Shown piece after piece: positions 44,943 to 52,855 of a stretch of DNA of 64,000 nt. The notes beneath the pieces were generated by a model. That model did no database searches. It was not told the origin of the DNA and worked only from the letters and a program-made list of their open reading frames with translations. Each line of letters begins with the position of its first letter. The stretch's first letter is position 1. Position numbers and translations under genes: made by a program. Origin of the DNA: Alteromonas gracilis (GTDB lineage: Bacteria > Pseudomonadota > Gammaproteobacteria > Enterobacterales > Alteromonadaceae); contig NZ_PVNO01000031.1 in the NCBI RefSeq assembly GCF_002993325.1, forward strand, positions 372,001 to 436,000, written 5' to 3'.

Positions 44943-47522
44943 ATGACCCCACTTTCTTCAGTCTTTGCCCGTTGGTTTGAACAAAAAGGCTGGCAACTTC
45001 GCGATTATCAACACACCATGCTGGTGGAGAAAGACCAGCATGACTGTACATTATTGATTGCACCCACTGGAGCAGGCAAAACTCTGTCCGGCTTTTTACC
45101 TAGCCTAGTCGAGCTTGCTGAGATGGTAGAAGACGAGGCACCAATCGAGACCTCTGAAACGAGACAGTTTTCTAGGTTGAGAGAAACTGACGAACTCGTC
45201 GAAACAAAGGCTACAGATAAACAAGCAAAGAAAGGAAAAGAAAAGGGTGGTTTCAACGGCCTACATACCCTTTACATCTCGCCGCTAAAAGCGCTCACGC
45301 AAGATATCCACCGTAATTTGTTGCAGCCCATTGAAGAAATGGCGCTGCCGATAACGGCCGAAACACGCACTGGCGATACGCCCTCGCACAAGCGCCAGCG
45401 CCAGCGTAAAAAGCCTCCAAACATACTACTTACCACACCAGAATCGCTCATGCTGATGTTGAGCTATGCCGATGCCGATAAGCTTTTTGGCAAGCTAAAG
45501 CGTGTCATAATCGACGAAACGCATAGTTTAATGGCCAATAAACGCGGCGATTTTTTATCACTTGCTCTCGCACGGTTAAGCGTGCTTTCTCCAAACTGTA
45601 AGCGCATTGGGCTGTCTGCCACCGTAGCATTTCCAGAGACTTTGGGCGCTTGGCTGGCTGGCAGCGACAGTGTAGCTAATATTATAAAAGTGAAAGCGGG
45701 TGAAAAGCCTAAAGTTGAAATGTTGCGCTCTAAAGCGCGCATGCCTTTTGGTGGCTTTATGGCTCGCTACGCTATCGACGATATCTATCAAGCCATTGAA
45801 AGTGCTAAGACTACGCTGGTTTTTGTAAACACCCGCGCTCAATCAGAGCTGTTGTTTCAAATGTTGTGGGAGGCAAATAAGGCTGCGCTACCCATTGCAC
45901 TGTATCACGGTAGTTTGAGTAAAGAGCAGCGCCGGAAAACCGAAGCCATGATGGCAAGCGGTATGCTGCGGGCTATTGTATGTACGTCTGCGCTTGAGCT
46001 CGGTATTGATTGGGGCGACGTAGACAAAGTGATTCAAGTCGGCGCACCTAAAGGCGTAAGCAGGCTGCTGCAAAGGATAGGGCGAGCGAATCACAGGTTA
46101 GATGAGCCGAGTGAAGCGTTACTTGTACCTGCAAATCGTTTTGAGGCACTGGAATGCCGGGCGGCGATCACCGCAATTGAAAAAGGAGAGCTAGACGGCG
46201 AAAGCCCACAGCCAGGCGCGTTAGATATTATTCCCCAGTTTATCTTGAACTGTTTGTGCAGCCAAGCTGCAAGCCCTGATACTTTATATCAAGAGATTCT
46301 CACTGCTACGCCTTATCAAGGGCTAGATAGAGATGATTTCGATAAGCTGTGGCAGTTCACCCAAGACGGCGGTAGCGCATTAAACGCGTATGAGCGTTAC
46401 CAGCGGCTGACAAGAAACGACGATGGCACTTTTTCGCCAGCTAATCGGCGTGTTATTCAAAGGCACAGACAGAACATAGGCACCATAGTTGAAGCGGGGC
46501 GGCTTAAAGTAAAGCGTATCCGTCGAGGAAATCAAGGCAAGATTATCGGAGAGGTGGAAGAGTATTTCGCTCAACAATTAACACCGGGAGATACCTTCTA
46601 TTTTGGCGGAGAGGTGCTGCGCTTTGAAGCTATTCGCGATATGCAGCTTCACGCCAAACCAGCAAAAGCTAAAGAGCCTAAAATTCCAAGCTACGCGGGT
46701 GGCCAAATGCCGCTGTCTACCTATTTAGCGGAAGGTGTTCGCGCTATCTTGGCCAATCAAAACACATGGAAAGCATTACCAGTGCAGGTACAAGAGTGGC
46801 TTAACCTTCAGCAGGCCTTTTCTGAGTTACCTAGTCCTGAGCGGGTTCTGGTGGAGCAATTTCCATTTAGGCAAGCGCACTATACCTTGTATTACACCTT
46901 CGATGGACGAAAGGCAAATCAAACTCTAGGTATGTTGCTAACTCGGCGAATGGAGAAAATGGGCATCAAGCCTTTGAGCTTCAGCGTGACCGACTACGGA
47001 TTATCGGTAGCATCAGTAAACGCCATCACGCAAAGTCAGCTTCAACAGCTATTTCAGCCGGATATACTAGGGGACGAGCTAGAAGATTGGATGTTACAGG
47101 CGCCTATGCTTAAGCGTTCGTTTAGGCAAGTGGCGGTGGTAAGTGGGCTGACTGAACAGCGCTATCACGCCAGCCAAAAAACTATGAAGCAGGTTACCTT
47201 TTCAACTGATCTTATTTACGATACGTTGCGTGAACACGACCGCGACCATATTTTACTCAAAGTAGCCCGGGCTGATGCTGAGCGAGAGTTACTCGACTTG
47301 CGCCGCCTGGCAAACTTACTTATTCGCTACGTAGATTCAGCAACTCTGGTGAACCTTGAAAAACCTTCGCCTATGGCTATTCCTATAGTACTTGATGTGC
47401 GCAGTGAACAAGTAAAAGGCGCTGGTGCGCAAGCTATTATTGAGCAAGCTAATTTATACGCCGAAGCCGAAACCATGCTAGACGAAGTTCGAGCGTTGCT
47501 TTCAGGGGCTAGCGTTGAATAG
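44943..47522 (+). CDS. Lhr-like DEXH-box helicase of the ligase-associated damage response module
   Basis: Superfamily 2 DNA helicase of 859 residues, Lhr-core type. Motif I APTGAGKTLSGF is at residues 40-51, motif II DETHSL near 190, motif III LSATVAFPE, motif V LELGIDWGDVDKVIQVG and motif VI RLLQRIGRANHR. A winged-helix and Lhr-specific C-terminal region follows (FPFRQAHYTLYYTFDGRKANQTLG). A charged, low-complexity insert (about 64-102, rich in Glu, Thr and Lys) lies between motifs I and Ia. It is followed after 188 bases by pdeM. The ligase and exonuclease of the same module are encoded 3.7 kb to the left on the other strand. Confidence 0.94.
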   Translation: MTPLSSVFARWFEQKGWQLRDYQHTMLVEKDQHDCTLLIAPTGAGKTLSGFLPSLVELAEMVEDEAPIETSETRQFSRLRETDELVETKATDKQAKKGKEKGGFNGLHTLYISPLKALTQDIHRNLLQPIEEMALPITAETRTGDTPSHKRQRQRKKPPNILLTTPESLMLMLSYADADKLFGKLKRVIIDETHSLMANKRGDFLSLALARLSVLSPNCKRIGLSATVAFPETLGAWLAGSDSVANIIKVKAGEKPKVEMLRSKARMPFGGFMARYAIDDIYQAIESAKTTLVFVNTRAQSELLFQMLWEANKAALPIALYHGSLSKEQRRKTEAMMASGMLRAIVCTSALELGIDWGDVDKVIQVGAPKGVSRLLQRIGRANHRLDEPSEALLVPANRFEALECRAAITAIEKGELDGESPQPGALDIIPQFILNCLCSQAASPDTLYQEILTATPYQGLDRDDFDKLWQFTQDGGSALNAYERYQRLTRNDDGTFSPANRRVIQRHRQNIGTIVEAGRLKVKRIRRGNQGKIIGEVEEYFAQQLTPGDTFYFGGEVLRFEAIRDMQLHAKPAKAKEPKIPSYAGGQMPLSTYLAEGVRAILANQNTWKALPVQVQEWLNLQQAFSELPSPERVLVEQFPFRQAHYTLYYTFDGRKANQTLGMLLTRRMEKMGIKPLSFSVTDYGLSVASVNAITQSQLQQLFQPDILGDELEDWMLQAPMLKRSFRQVAVVSGLTEQRYHASQKTMKQVTFSTDLIYDTLREHDRDHILLKVARADAERELLDLRRLANLLIRYVDSATLVNLEKPSPMAIPIVLDVRSEQVKGAGAQAIIEQANLYAEAETMLDEVRALLSGASVE

Positions 47523-47710
47523 GGTGAAACTTAATAGAATATTCAAACATCGCTTTCCCATATGGACGATTTACTTCACGCCTGATGCTTTACTTAACAA
47601 ACATTTGCGGTAAGTCCGTTGAACAGGAAAGCTTAATAGTATTTCGCTAAATAAACGCGCAGCTTTACCCCGGTAATAAAAACTCACAAACGAAAAATAA
47701 AGAGGATAAT

Positions 47711-48415
47711 TTGGCAATAACCGACGCGTGGCTGACTGAAAAAGTCAGTCAGCGCCAAATCACAATTACGAAATATGCAGATTACCTGTGGTTGCTAGAC
47801 GCACGCGGTGTGGCGTATTTACCCGCATGCGATTGGCTGATTGTGTCTGATCTTCACTTAGAAAAAGGCAGCTATTTACGCAGCTATGCCAACCCCTTAC
47901 CCAGTTTAGATTCCACCGCCACGCTTAAGCGCCTAGAAGGCATTATTGATGATTACCAGCCTAAGCGCGTAATCAGCTTAGGCGATAGTTTTCACGATAA
48001 GTACAGCATGTCTCGTATGACTATTGAAGACCGTCAGCACTTATGTAGGCTTGTTGATAAAGTGAAAGAGTGGATGTGGGTGGAAGGTAATCATGACCCA
48101 GATCTGCCAGAAGGCATTCCCGGTACGCCATGTTTTGAAATAGTGCTAGATAACATGGTGTTCAGGCATGAACCAGAAATGTGCGAAACTCGTGCTCAGG
48201 TTATCGGTCACTACCATCCCAAGAATCGCACCACAATTTCTCGCCGTCGTTACTCTGGTAAATGCTTTACTAACAACGAAAACTTACTTGTGATGCCAGC
48301 CTTCGGCCAGTTCACCGGCGGGTTAGACATAGACGAAGACGTCATGCTAGCGCTTCTTCCCAAGCCGACCCGTCAGGTTTTCACGCTTTACGACAACATT
48401 ATTTTTAAAGTGTGA
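47711..48415 (+). CDS. pdeM: Ligase-associated damage-response phosphoesterase PdeM
   Basis: Calcineurin-like metallophosphoesterase of 234 residues. The metal-binding motifs are ordered as in the family: DLHLEKGSYLR near residues 48-58, SLGDSFHD near 94-101, WVEGNHDPDLP near 117-127 and VIGHYHPK near 164-171. Family members have endonuclease activity and accompany the Lhr-type helicase, ligase and exonuclease. The start is TTG at 47711, with AGAGGA five bases upstream. A repeat hairpin follows the stop codon. Confidence 0.92.
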   Translation: MAITDAWLTEKVSQRQITITKYADYLWLLDARGVAYLPACDWLIVSDLHLEKGSYLRSYANPLPSLDSTATLKRLEGIIDDYQPKRVISLGDSFHDKYSMSRMTIEDRQHLCRLVDKVKEWMWVEGNHDPDLPEGIPGTPCFEIVLDNMVFRHEPEMCETRAQVIGHYHPKNRTTISRRRYSGKCFTNNENLLVMPAFGQFTGGLDIDEDVMLALLPKPTRQVFTLYDNIIFKV

Positions 48416-48427
48416 ACCACCCAAATA

Positions 48428-48522
48428 GGGTCAGAGTACATTTCTACCGCGGCAGAATTAAAAAAGGGGTCAGAGTACATTTCGCAGTTATTGCTGCTTC
48501 GAAAAAATGTACTCTGACCCCC
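48428..48522. repeat. Triple copy of GGGTCAGAGTACATTT, two direct and one inverted
   Basis: Direct copies lie at 48428-48443 and 48467-48482 and the reverse complement AAATGTACTCTGACCC at 48505-48520. The second and third form a perfect 17-base-pair stem (48466-48482 with 48505-48521) around a loop that itself folds through GCAG / CTGC. It lies between the convergent pdeM and aguB genes and could also end transcription. Similar GGGTCAGAGTA motifs are known around REP-associated transposase genes in gammaproteobacteria; no transposase is present here. Confidence 0.85.
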
Positions 48523-48533
48523 GTTTATTTAGG

Positions 48534-49427
48534 TTAGTCGCGCCAGCGTTTGGTTAGTTCGTCGTAGGCATCTATGCGGCGGTCGCGGAAGTAAGGCCAA
48601 ATGCGCTTCACTTGCTCGGTGCGTTCCATATCAAGCTCTACTGTTAGAGTTGTTTCCCCTTCAGCGTCGGCTTTGGCCAAAATCTCACCTTGTGGGCCTG
48701 CAACAAAGCTTTGTCCCCAGAACTGAATACCAGGGTCACCTTCAACAGGTGAAGCCTCAAAGCCAGTGCGGTTTGCCACGATAACTGGTACCGAGTTTGC
48801 CACAGCGTGAGAGCGCTGAATGGTTTCCCATGCACCGTGCTGACGCGTACGCTCTTCTTCTGTGTCAGTTAAATCCCAGCCAATCGCGGTAGGATAGAAC
48901 AACAAGTCTGCGCCTGCCATTGCCATAAGGCGTGCCGCCTCTGGATACCACTGATCCCAACATACCAATACGCCAAGCTTACCTACGCTGGTTTCAATAG
49001 GCGTGAAGCCCATATCGCCCGGAGTGAAGTAAAACTTCTCATAAAAGCCTGGATCGTCGGGAATATGCATTTTACGGTATTTGCCTGCAATTTCTTTACT
49101 GCGGTCAAATACTACGGCAGTGTTGTGATACAACCCTGAGCCACGCTTTTCAAATAGCGACGTCACTAATACGATATTGTGCTTTTCAGCGAGTTCACCG
49201 AAAAAGTCTGTCGCTGGGCCTGGAATTGGCTCAGCCAAGTCAAAGGCGTTAGTATCTTCTTGCTGGCAAAAATACAGGGTGCTGTGAAGTTCTTGAAGAA
49301 GAATACACTCGCAGCCTTCAGCCGCTAATTTGGCGATTTGTTTGGCACTTTTATTCCAGTTCGTTGCTTTGTCGTTATCAGCAACGGCCTGTTGTACCAG
49401 ACCCACTTTTAGCTTAGCTGGGCGCAT
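48534..49427 (-). CDS. aguB: N-carbamoylputrescine amidase AguB
   Basis: Nitrilase-superfamily enzyme that hydrolyses N-carbamoylputrescine to putrescine, CO2 and ammonia. It has 297 residues. The catalytic triad is visible as E46 (LLQELH), K119 (GKYRKMHIPDDPGFYEK) and C156 (VLVCWDQWYPEAARL). The start lies within the last 14 bases of aguA, so the two are coupled as an agmatine-to-putrescine operon. Confidence 0.96.
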   Translation of the reverse strand: MRPAKLKVGLVQQAVADNDKATNWNKSAKQIAKLAAEGCECILLQELHSTLYFCQQEDTNAFDLAEPIPGPATDFFGELAEKHNIVLVTSLFEKRGSGLYHNTAVVFDRSKEIAGKYRKMHIPDDPGFYEKFYFTPGDMGFTPIETSVGKLGVLVCWDQWYPEAARLMAMAGADLLFYPTAIGWDLTDTEEERTRQHGAWETIQRSHAVANSVPVIVANRTGFEASPVEGDPGIQFWGQSFVAGPQGEILAKADAEGETTLTVELDMERTEQVKRIWPYFRDRRIDAYDELTKRWRD

Positions 49428-50478
49428 GTAATGACACTCCTTTTTTTAAGGTGGTGATAATTGAATCTTTTAATGTATTTGTAGGCACTTGCATGGAAAT
49501 ACAATGCAAGCTGCCGTATTGTCTTACGAGTACACTGCAATCAATTGGTTCAACAATATGATTTGGATGTGCTCTTTTTACTGTTTCAATGGCTTCTGCG
49601 TCTTCTTCTTCACCATAAACAGGCAGTAAAATAGCGTTGTTACAAATCAAGTAGTTAGCGTACGATGCCGGCAAGCGATCCCCTTCATCATTTACAATAT
49701 TAGGCAGCGGTAAATGAAACTGTTCATGCTCAGGCAGTTCAAGGGCGCACTCGTCACACAATGCTTTTAACCCTTCAAAGTGACTATCGTTAGGGCGGTT
49801 GTTACAGGCTTGAATAACTAAGCCTTCGTTTGGTGTAAAGCGCACAAGGGTATCGATGTGACCGTCAGTGTCATCGCCTTCTAAATGACCATTTTGCAAA
49901 ACAGTTACCTTGCTGCAGCCCAGCATGTCTTTAAATGCATCTTCATAGGCACTTAAGGACATATCGCCGTTACGCTCAGGGTTAAGCAAACACTGCGCGG
50001 TACTCAGTAAATGCCCGTTTTCATCAATCTCTAACGCACCGCCCTCTGCCACAATAGGACTGCTGCGTAGTGCAGATTTACACATGGCGGCAAGATAACG
50101 CTGATTGGCAAGGTTATCCTCAGCAGCATTAAACTTATTACCCCAACCGTTAAATCGGAACTCTACTGGTGAGCCATTTCCATCACTGTCTTTGCAGGTA
50201 ATAAAACCATAATCTCGCATCCACGTGTCATTATATGAAGCAGGAACGATTAGCACTTGTGCACTTTCAGGCAGACGAGATAAAACGTTGTCAACATCAT
50301 CAGGCGCACACAATAAAATAACACTCGCATTATTGCGATTTACTGCCGAGATCACGTTAAGGTAGGTCGTTCTCGCTTCTTCTAGCCATGGAGCCCAGTC
50401 GGTTTGTGCATGCGGCCATGCCAGCATGACAGCATCGATGTCATGCCATTCAGGTGCCATAATACGGTTGCCGTGCAT
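49414..50478 (-). CDS. aguA: Agmatine deiminase AguA
   Basis: Guanidine-modifying enzyme converting agmatine to N-carbamoylputrescine and ammonia. It has 354 residues. Active-site segments are SYNDTWMRDYGF near residues 82-93, the NGHLEGDDTDGHID acid/His region and the catalytic Cys in GSLHCISMQVP near 326. GGA lies eight bases before the ATG. Together with aguB it gives a two-step route to putrescine. Confidence 0.96.
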   Translation of the reverse strand: MHGNRIMAPEWHDIDAVMLAWPHAQTDWAPWLEEARTTYLNVISAVNRNNASVILLCAPDDVDNVLSRLPESAQVLIVPASYNDTWMRDYGFITCKDSDGNGSPVEFRFNGWGNKFNAAEDNLANQRYLAAMCKSALRSSPIVAEGGALEIDENGHLLSTAQCLLNPERNGDMSLSAYEDAFKDMLGCSKVTVLQNGHLEGDDTDGHIDTLVRFTPNEGLVIQACNNRPNDSHFEGLKALCDECALELPEHEQFHLPLPNIVNDEGDRLPASYANYLICNNAILLPVYGEEEDAEAIETVKRAHPNHIVEPIDCSVLVRQYGSLHCISMQVPTNTLKDSIITTLKKGVSLHAPS

Positions 50479-50626
50479 AGTAAAATTCCAAATAGCGTAA
50501 AAATAGGGTTCGGATTATAGCCATGCCCCAGCAGTAGACCAAGGCAAATGGCGATGAAATTAAATGGCTGTGACGATTACTTTATTACATTGGTCTACGC
50601 CTGTTATATGACGCGACAGATATGCT

Positions 50627-51334
50627 TTATTTCAAATGCCGCCCACCGTTGAGATGAAGGGTTTGCCCAGTCACATATTCACTATCAAATAGGTAATTCA
50701 TCGCTTTCACGGCTTCTTGCGCGCCAGGAACTATTTCAAGTAACGACTTTTTAAGAGCTTTCTGTTTATAGGCTTCATCGTCATTTTCATTAAACATAAG
50801 CAAAGCAGGAGCAATGCTATTTACTTTTACCTGAGGAGAAAGCTTTTTTGCAAACGATAAGGTGAGATTGTGCAAGGCAGCTTTACTTGCTGCATATGCC
50901 ATGTGCTTTTCGCTGCCCGTTTCTTGAATGTAATCAGTCATATGAATGATATCGGCTTGGCCTTCATACTCGCGTAGCGCATCTTCTAGCGCTAAGTTAA
51001 TGCGGTAGGGTGCGATAGCGTGAATCATCATCATTCGCTCTATGAGGCTCTGCTTATCGCTACTGTCTTTTTCTTGTGCCCAATCGGATGCATTATGAAT
51101 AACGGCCCGATAGGTTTTACTGATTGCCTTAATCTCATCAATTGCTCGATCAATAGCCGCCTCAGTGCTAAAATCAGCTTGTAAAACTGTTGCGCCTTTA
51201 TCCTTAAGCATCGTGATACTCGGGCGTGGTGTTCGATACGTCACCACTACATGCTGGCCTTGTTCAAGTAAACTTTCGGCCATGGCTAGTCCAAGACGTT
51301 GGCTAGCGCCTGTTATAAGTACAGGTGATTTCAA
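50627..51334 (-). CDS. folM: Dihydromonapterin reductase FolM-like
   Basis: Short-chain dehydrogenase/reductase of 235 residues. The cofactor motif TGASQRLGLAMAE is at the N-terminus and TYR follows strand 2, indicating NADPH preference. The catalytic YAASKAAL is near residues 145-152, and the C-terminus ends GQTLHLNGGRHLK. The overall sequence fits FolM, which makes tetrahydromonapterin or tetrahydrofolate. It is divergent from a GTP cyclohydrolase I gene, the enzyme that supplies pterin precursors, which supports this assignment. Confidence 0.87.
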   Translation of the reverse strand: MKSPVLITGASQRLGLAMAESLLEQGQHVVVTYRTPRPSITMLKDKGATVLQADFSTEAAIDRAIDEIKAISKTYRAVIHNASDWAQEKDSSDKQSLIERMMMIHAIAPYRINLALEDALREYEGQADIIHMTDYIQETGSEKHMAYAASKAALHNLTLSFAKKLSPQVKVNSIAPALLMFNENDDEAYKQKALKKSLLEIVPGAQEAVKAMNYLFDSEYVTGQTLHLNGGRHLK

Positions 51335-51494
51335 GATGATGTCCTTCTTAAATAAGCAGTCGCAGTTTTATTATTGTGTAAGTAGCACTATCGGTAGCAA
51401 CAACATTAAATAAAAGTCATGTTGTTGTATAACCGAACTTTTACGAGTAACTCAGCGTAGAAGTTCAAAAAAAGCAGTAACAACGGATAAAGCA

Positions 51495-52178
51495 ATGTTA
51501 GCAAAAGAAGCGGTAATTGTGCGCGACGCACTGGACCACTCTATTTCAGAATCAGCACAACGTGTACGAGATGCATTAGAAGCCAAAGGGTTAGAAACGC
51601 CAATGGTAGCTAATGGGCTGACAGATGAACAGAAGCGAAAGCGGATTGAAAGTGCCATGCGAGATGTTATGGACACGCTTGGTTTAGATTTGGCTGATGA
51701 TAGTCTTTGTGACACGCCAGCGCGAATCGCTAAAATGTATGTTAATGAGATTTTTGGTGGGCTGGACTATCGAAAGTTTCCTAAAATTACTGCTATCGAA
51801 AATAAGATGCAGATTGATCAGCCAGTGCAGGTTTCGGACATCAGCCTGACCAGCACGTGTGAGCATCATTTTGTCACTATCGACGGCACTGCTACGGTTT
51901 CTTACATTCCTAAAGACACCGTAATTGGGCTTTCAAAAATAAACAGACTTGTCGGCTTTTTTGCGCAGCGCCCCCAGGTGCAAGAGCGGTTAACTCAGCA
52001 AGTGCTCGTGGCATTGCAAACGCTCACGAACACTGAAGACGTTGCAGTGAGCATAAATGCCACGCACTATTGCGTTAAGGCGCGTGGCATTCGAGATACG
52101 AACTCATATACAAAAACGTCTGCATTAGGCGGCCGTTTCCTTACAGACAACGAGTTAAAGCGAGAATTTTTCCGTTAG
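51495..52178 (+). CDS. folE: GTP cyclohydrolase I FolE
   Basis: Zinc enzyme converting GTP to 7,8-dihydroneopterin triphosphate. It has 227 residues. Zinc ligands C122 and H124 (STCEHHF) and C193 (HYCVKARGI) are present, as is [16 protein letters not shown] variable N-terminal 40 residues precede the domain. It is divergent from folM, with 160 bases between them. A terminator follows. It may be dedicated to monapterin rather than folate if another folE exists in the genome. Confidence 0.96.
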   Translation: MLAKEAVIVRDALDHSISESAQRVRDALEAKGLETPMVANGLTDEQKRKRIESAMRDVMDTLGLDLADDSLCDTPARIAKMYVNEIFGGLDYRKFPKITAIENKMQIDQPVQVSDISLTSTCEHHFVTIDGTATVSYIPKDTVIGLSKINRLVGFFAQRPQVQERLTQQVLVALQTLTNTEDVAVSINATHYCVKARGIRDTNSYTKTSALGGRFLTDNELKREFFR

Positions 52179-52200
52179 GCTTACCCCGTTGCTAGCATTA

Positions 52201-52228
52201 AAAAAACCGCTGAATTCAGCGGTTTTTT
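52201..52228. terminator. Terminator after folE
   Basis: A self-complementary stem: ACCGCTGAA / TTCAGCGGT flanked by A5 and T5. It is bidirectional, serving folE and the convergent zinc-ribbon gene. Confidence 0.95.
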
Positions 52229-52263
52229 GTTTAGAGAGACATGAACTAACCTAGAAGAGAAGG

Positions 52264-52473
52264 TTACTTGATGACATTGTCGTTAATAACCTCATCGACG
52301 ATAAGATTTACGCGTCCTGCAATCCCGTCAGCGGGGGTGAGGCTTAGTATCTTGTTACAGCAGCTGCATGACTCATGCTGTTCGTGATACATGTCGCGAA
52401 GACTGTCGAGTTTAAAATCATTAATTGCCCCGCAATAAGGGCACATGTATTCCAAAGCGCTATCACTTTGCAT
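52264..52473 (-). CDS. CPXCG-type zinc-ribbon small protein
   Basis: A short Cys-rich protein with one zinc ribbon built from CPYCGA and CSCC. It belongs to the CPXCG-motif small proteins, of unknown function. ATG at 52473 gives 69 residues, close to the family length, and GGAT lies upstream; in-frame ATGs at 52488, 52500 and 52506 are possible longer starts. It converges on folE. There is no neighbouring gene that indicates a role. Confidence 0.75.
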   Translation of the reverse strand: MQSDSALEYMCPYCGAINDFKLDSLRDMYHEQHESCSCCNKILSLTPADGIAGRVNLIVDEVINDNVIK

Positions 52474-52515
52474 CGTTCTATCCGTTACCATGTTAAACAT
52501 ATCCATATGACACAA

Positions 52516-52796
52516 TTCGAATTTCGCCGGCGGCTTAATTCAGAGAAGTCCTGCTAATAGTATTCCAAGAAGTCTTAGCAAGAATTAACCTAGCAAGTAT
52601 TAAACCAAACCTATTGGTGAATGCATTTTCTCACTTCCTGCGCTTTCAGTGGTCTAACGTGTCGCACACTTCCAAACATGTGAAATAATCACCAACACAC
52701 CTAAGTATAGTAGTAATTTTTTCATTTGCTTTTGAAACTATGGGATAGTTGTTAAGTTGTTGACGTGAATGAATTTAAATTGTTTGCTGAACAAGT
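52516..52796. other. Intergenic stretch without a recognisable gene
   Basis: This part of the gap between the zinc-ribbon gene and the amylosucrase gene is AT-rich and holds no open frame with a plausible start. It should contain the promoter of the zinc-ribbon gene, but I see no box I would assign. The hairpin at 52797-52835 follows. Confidence 0.6.
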
Positions 52797-52835
52797 CCCA
52801 ACTAATCTGCTAGCTGACGCTAGAAATTAGTTGGG
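52797..52835 (-). terminator. Strong hairpin downstream of the amylosucrase gene
   Basis: CCCAACTAAT and ATTAGTTGGG form the outer stem, and CTAGC / GCTAG with a TGAC loop the inner stem. It lies 21 bases past the amylosucrase stop. No T-run follows on the minus strand, so it may protect or process the 3' end rather than terminate by itself. Confidence 0.6.
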
Positions 52836-52855
52836 TGTAGTTTATAGAAAGATAA

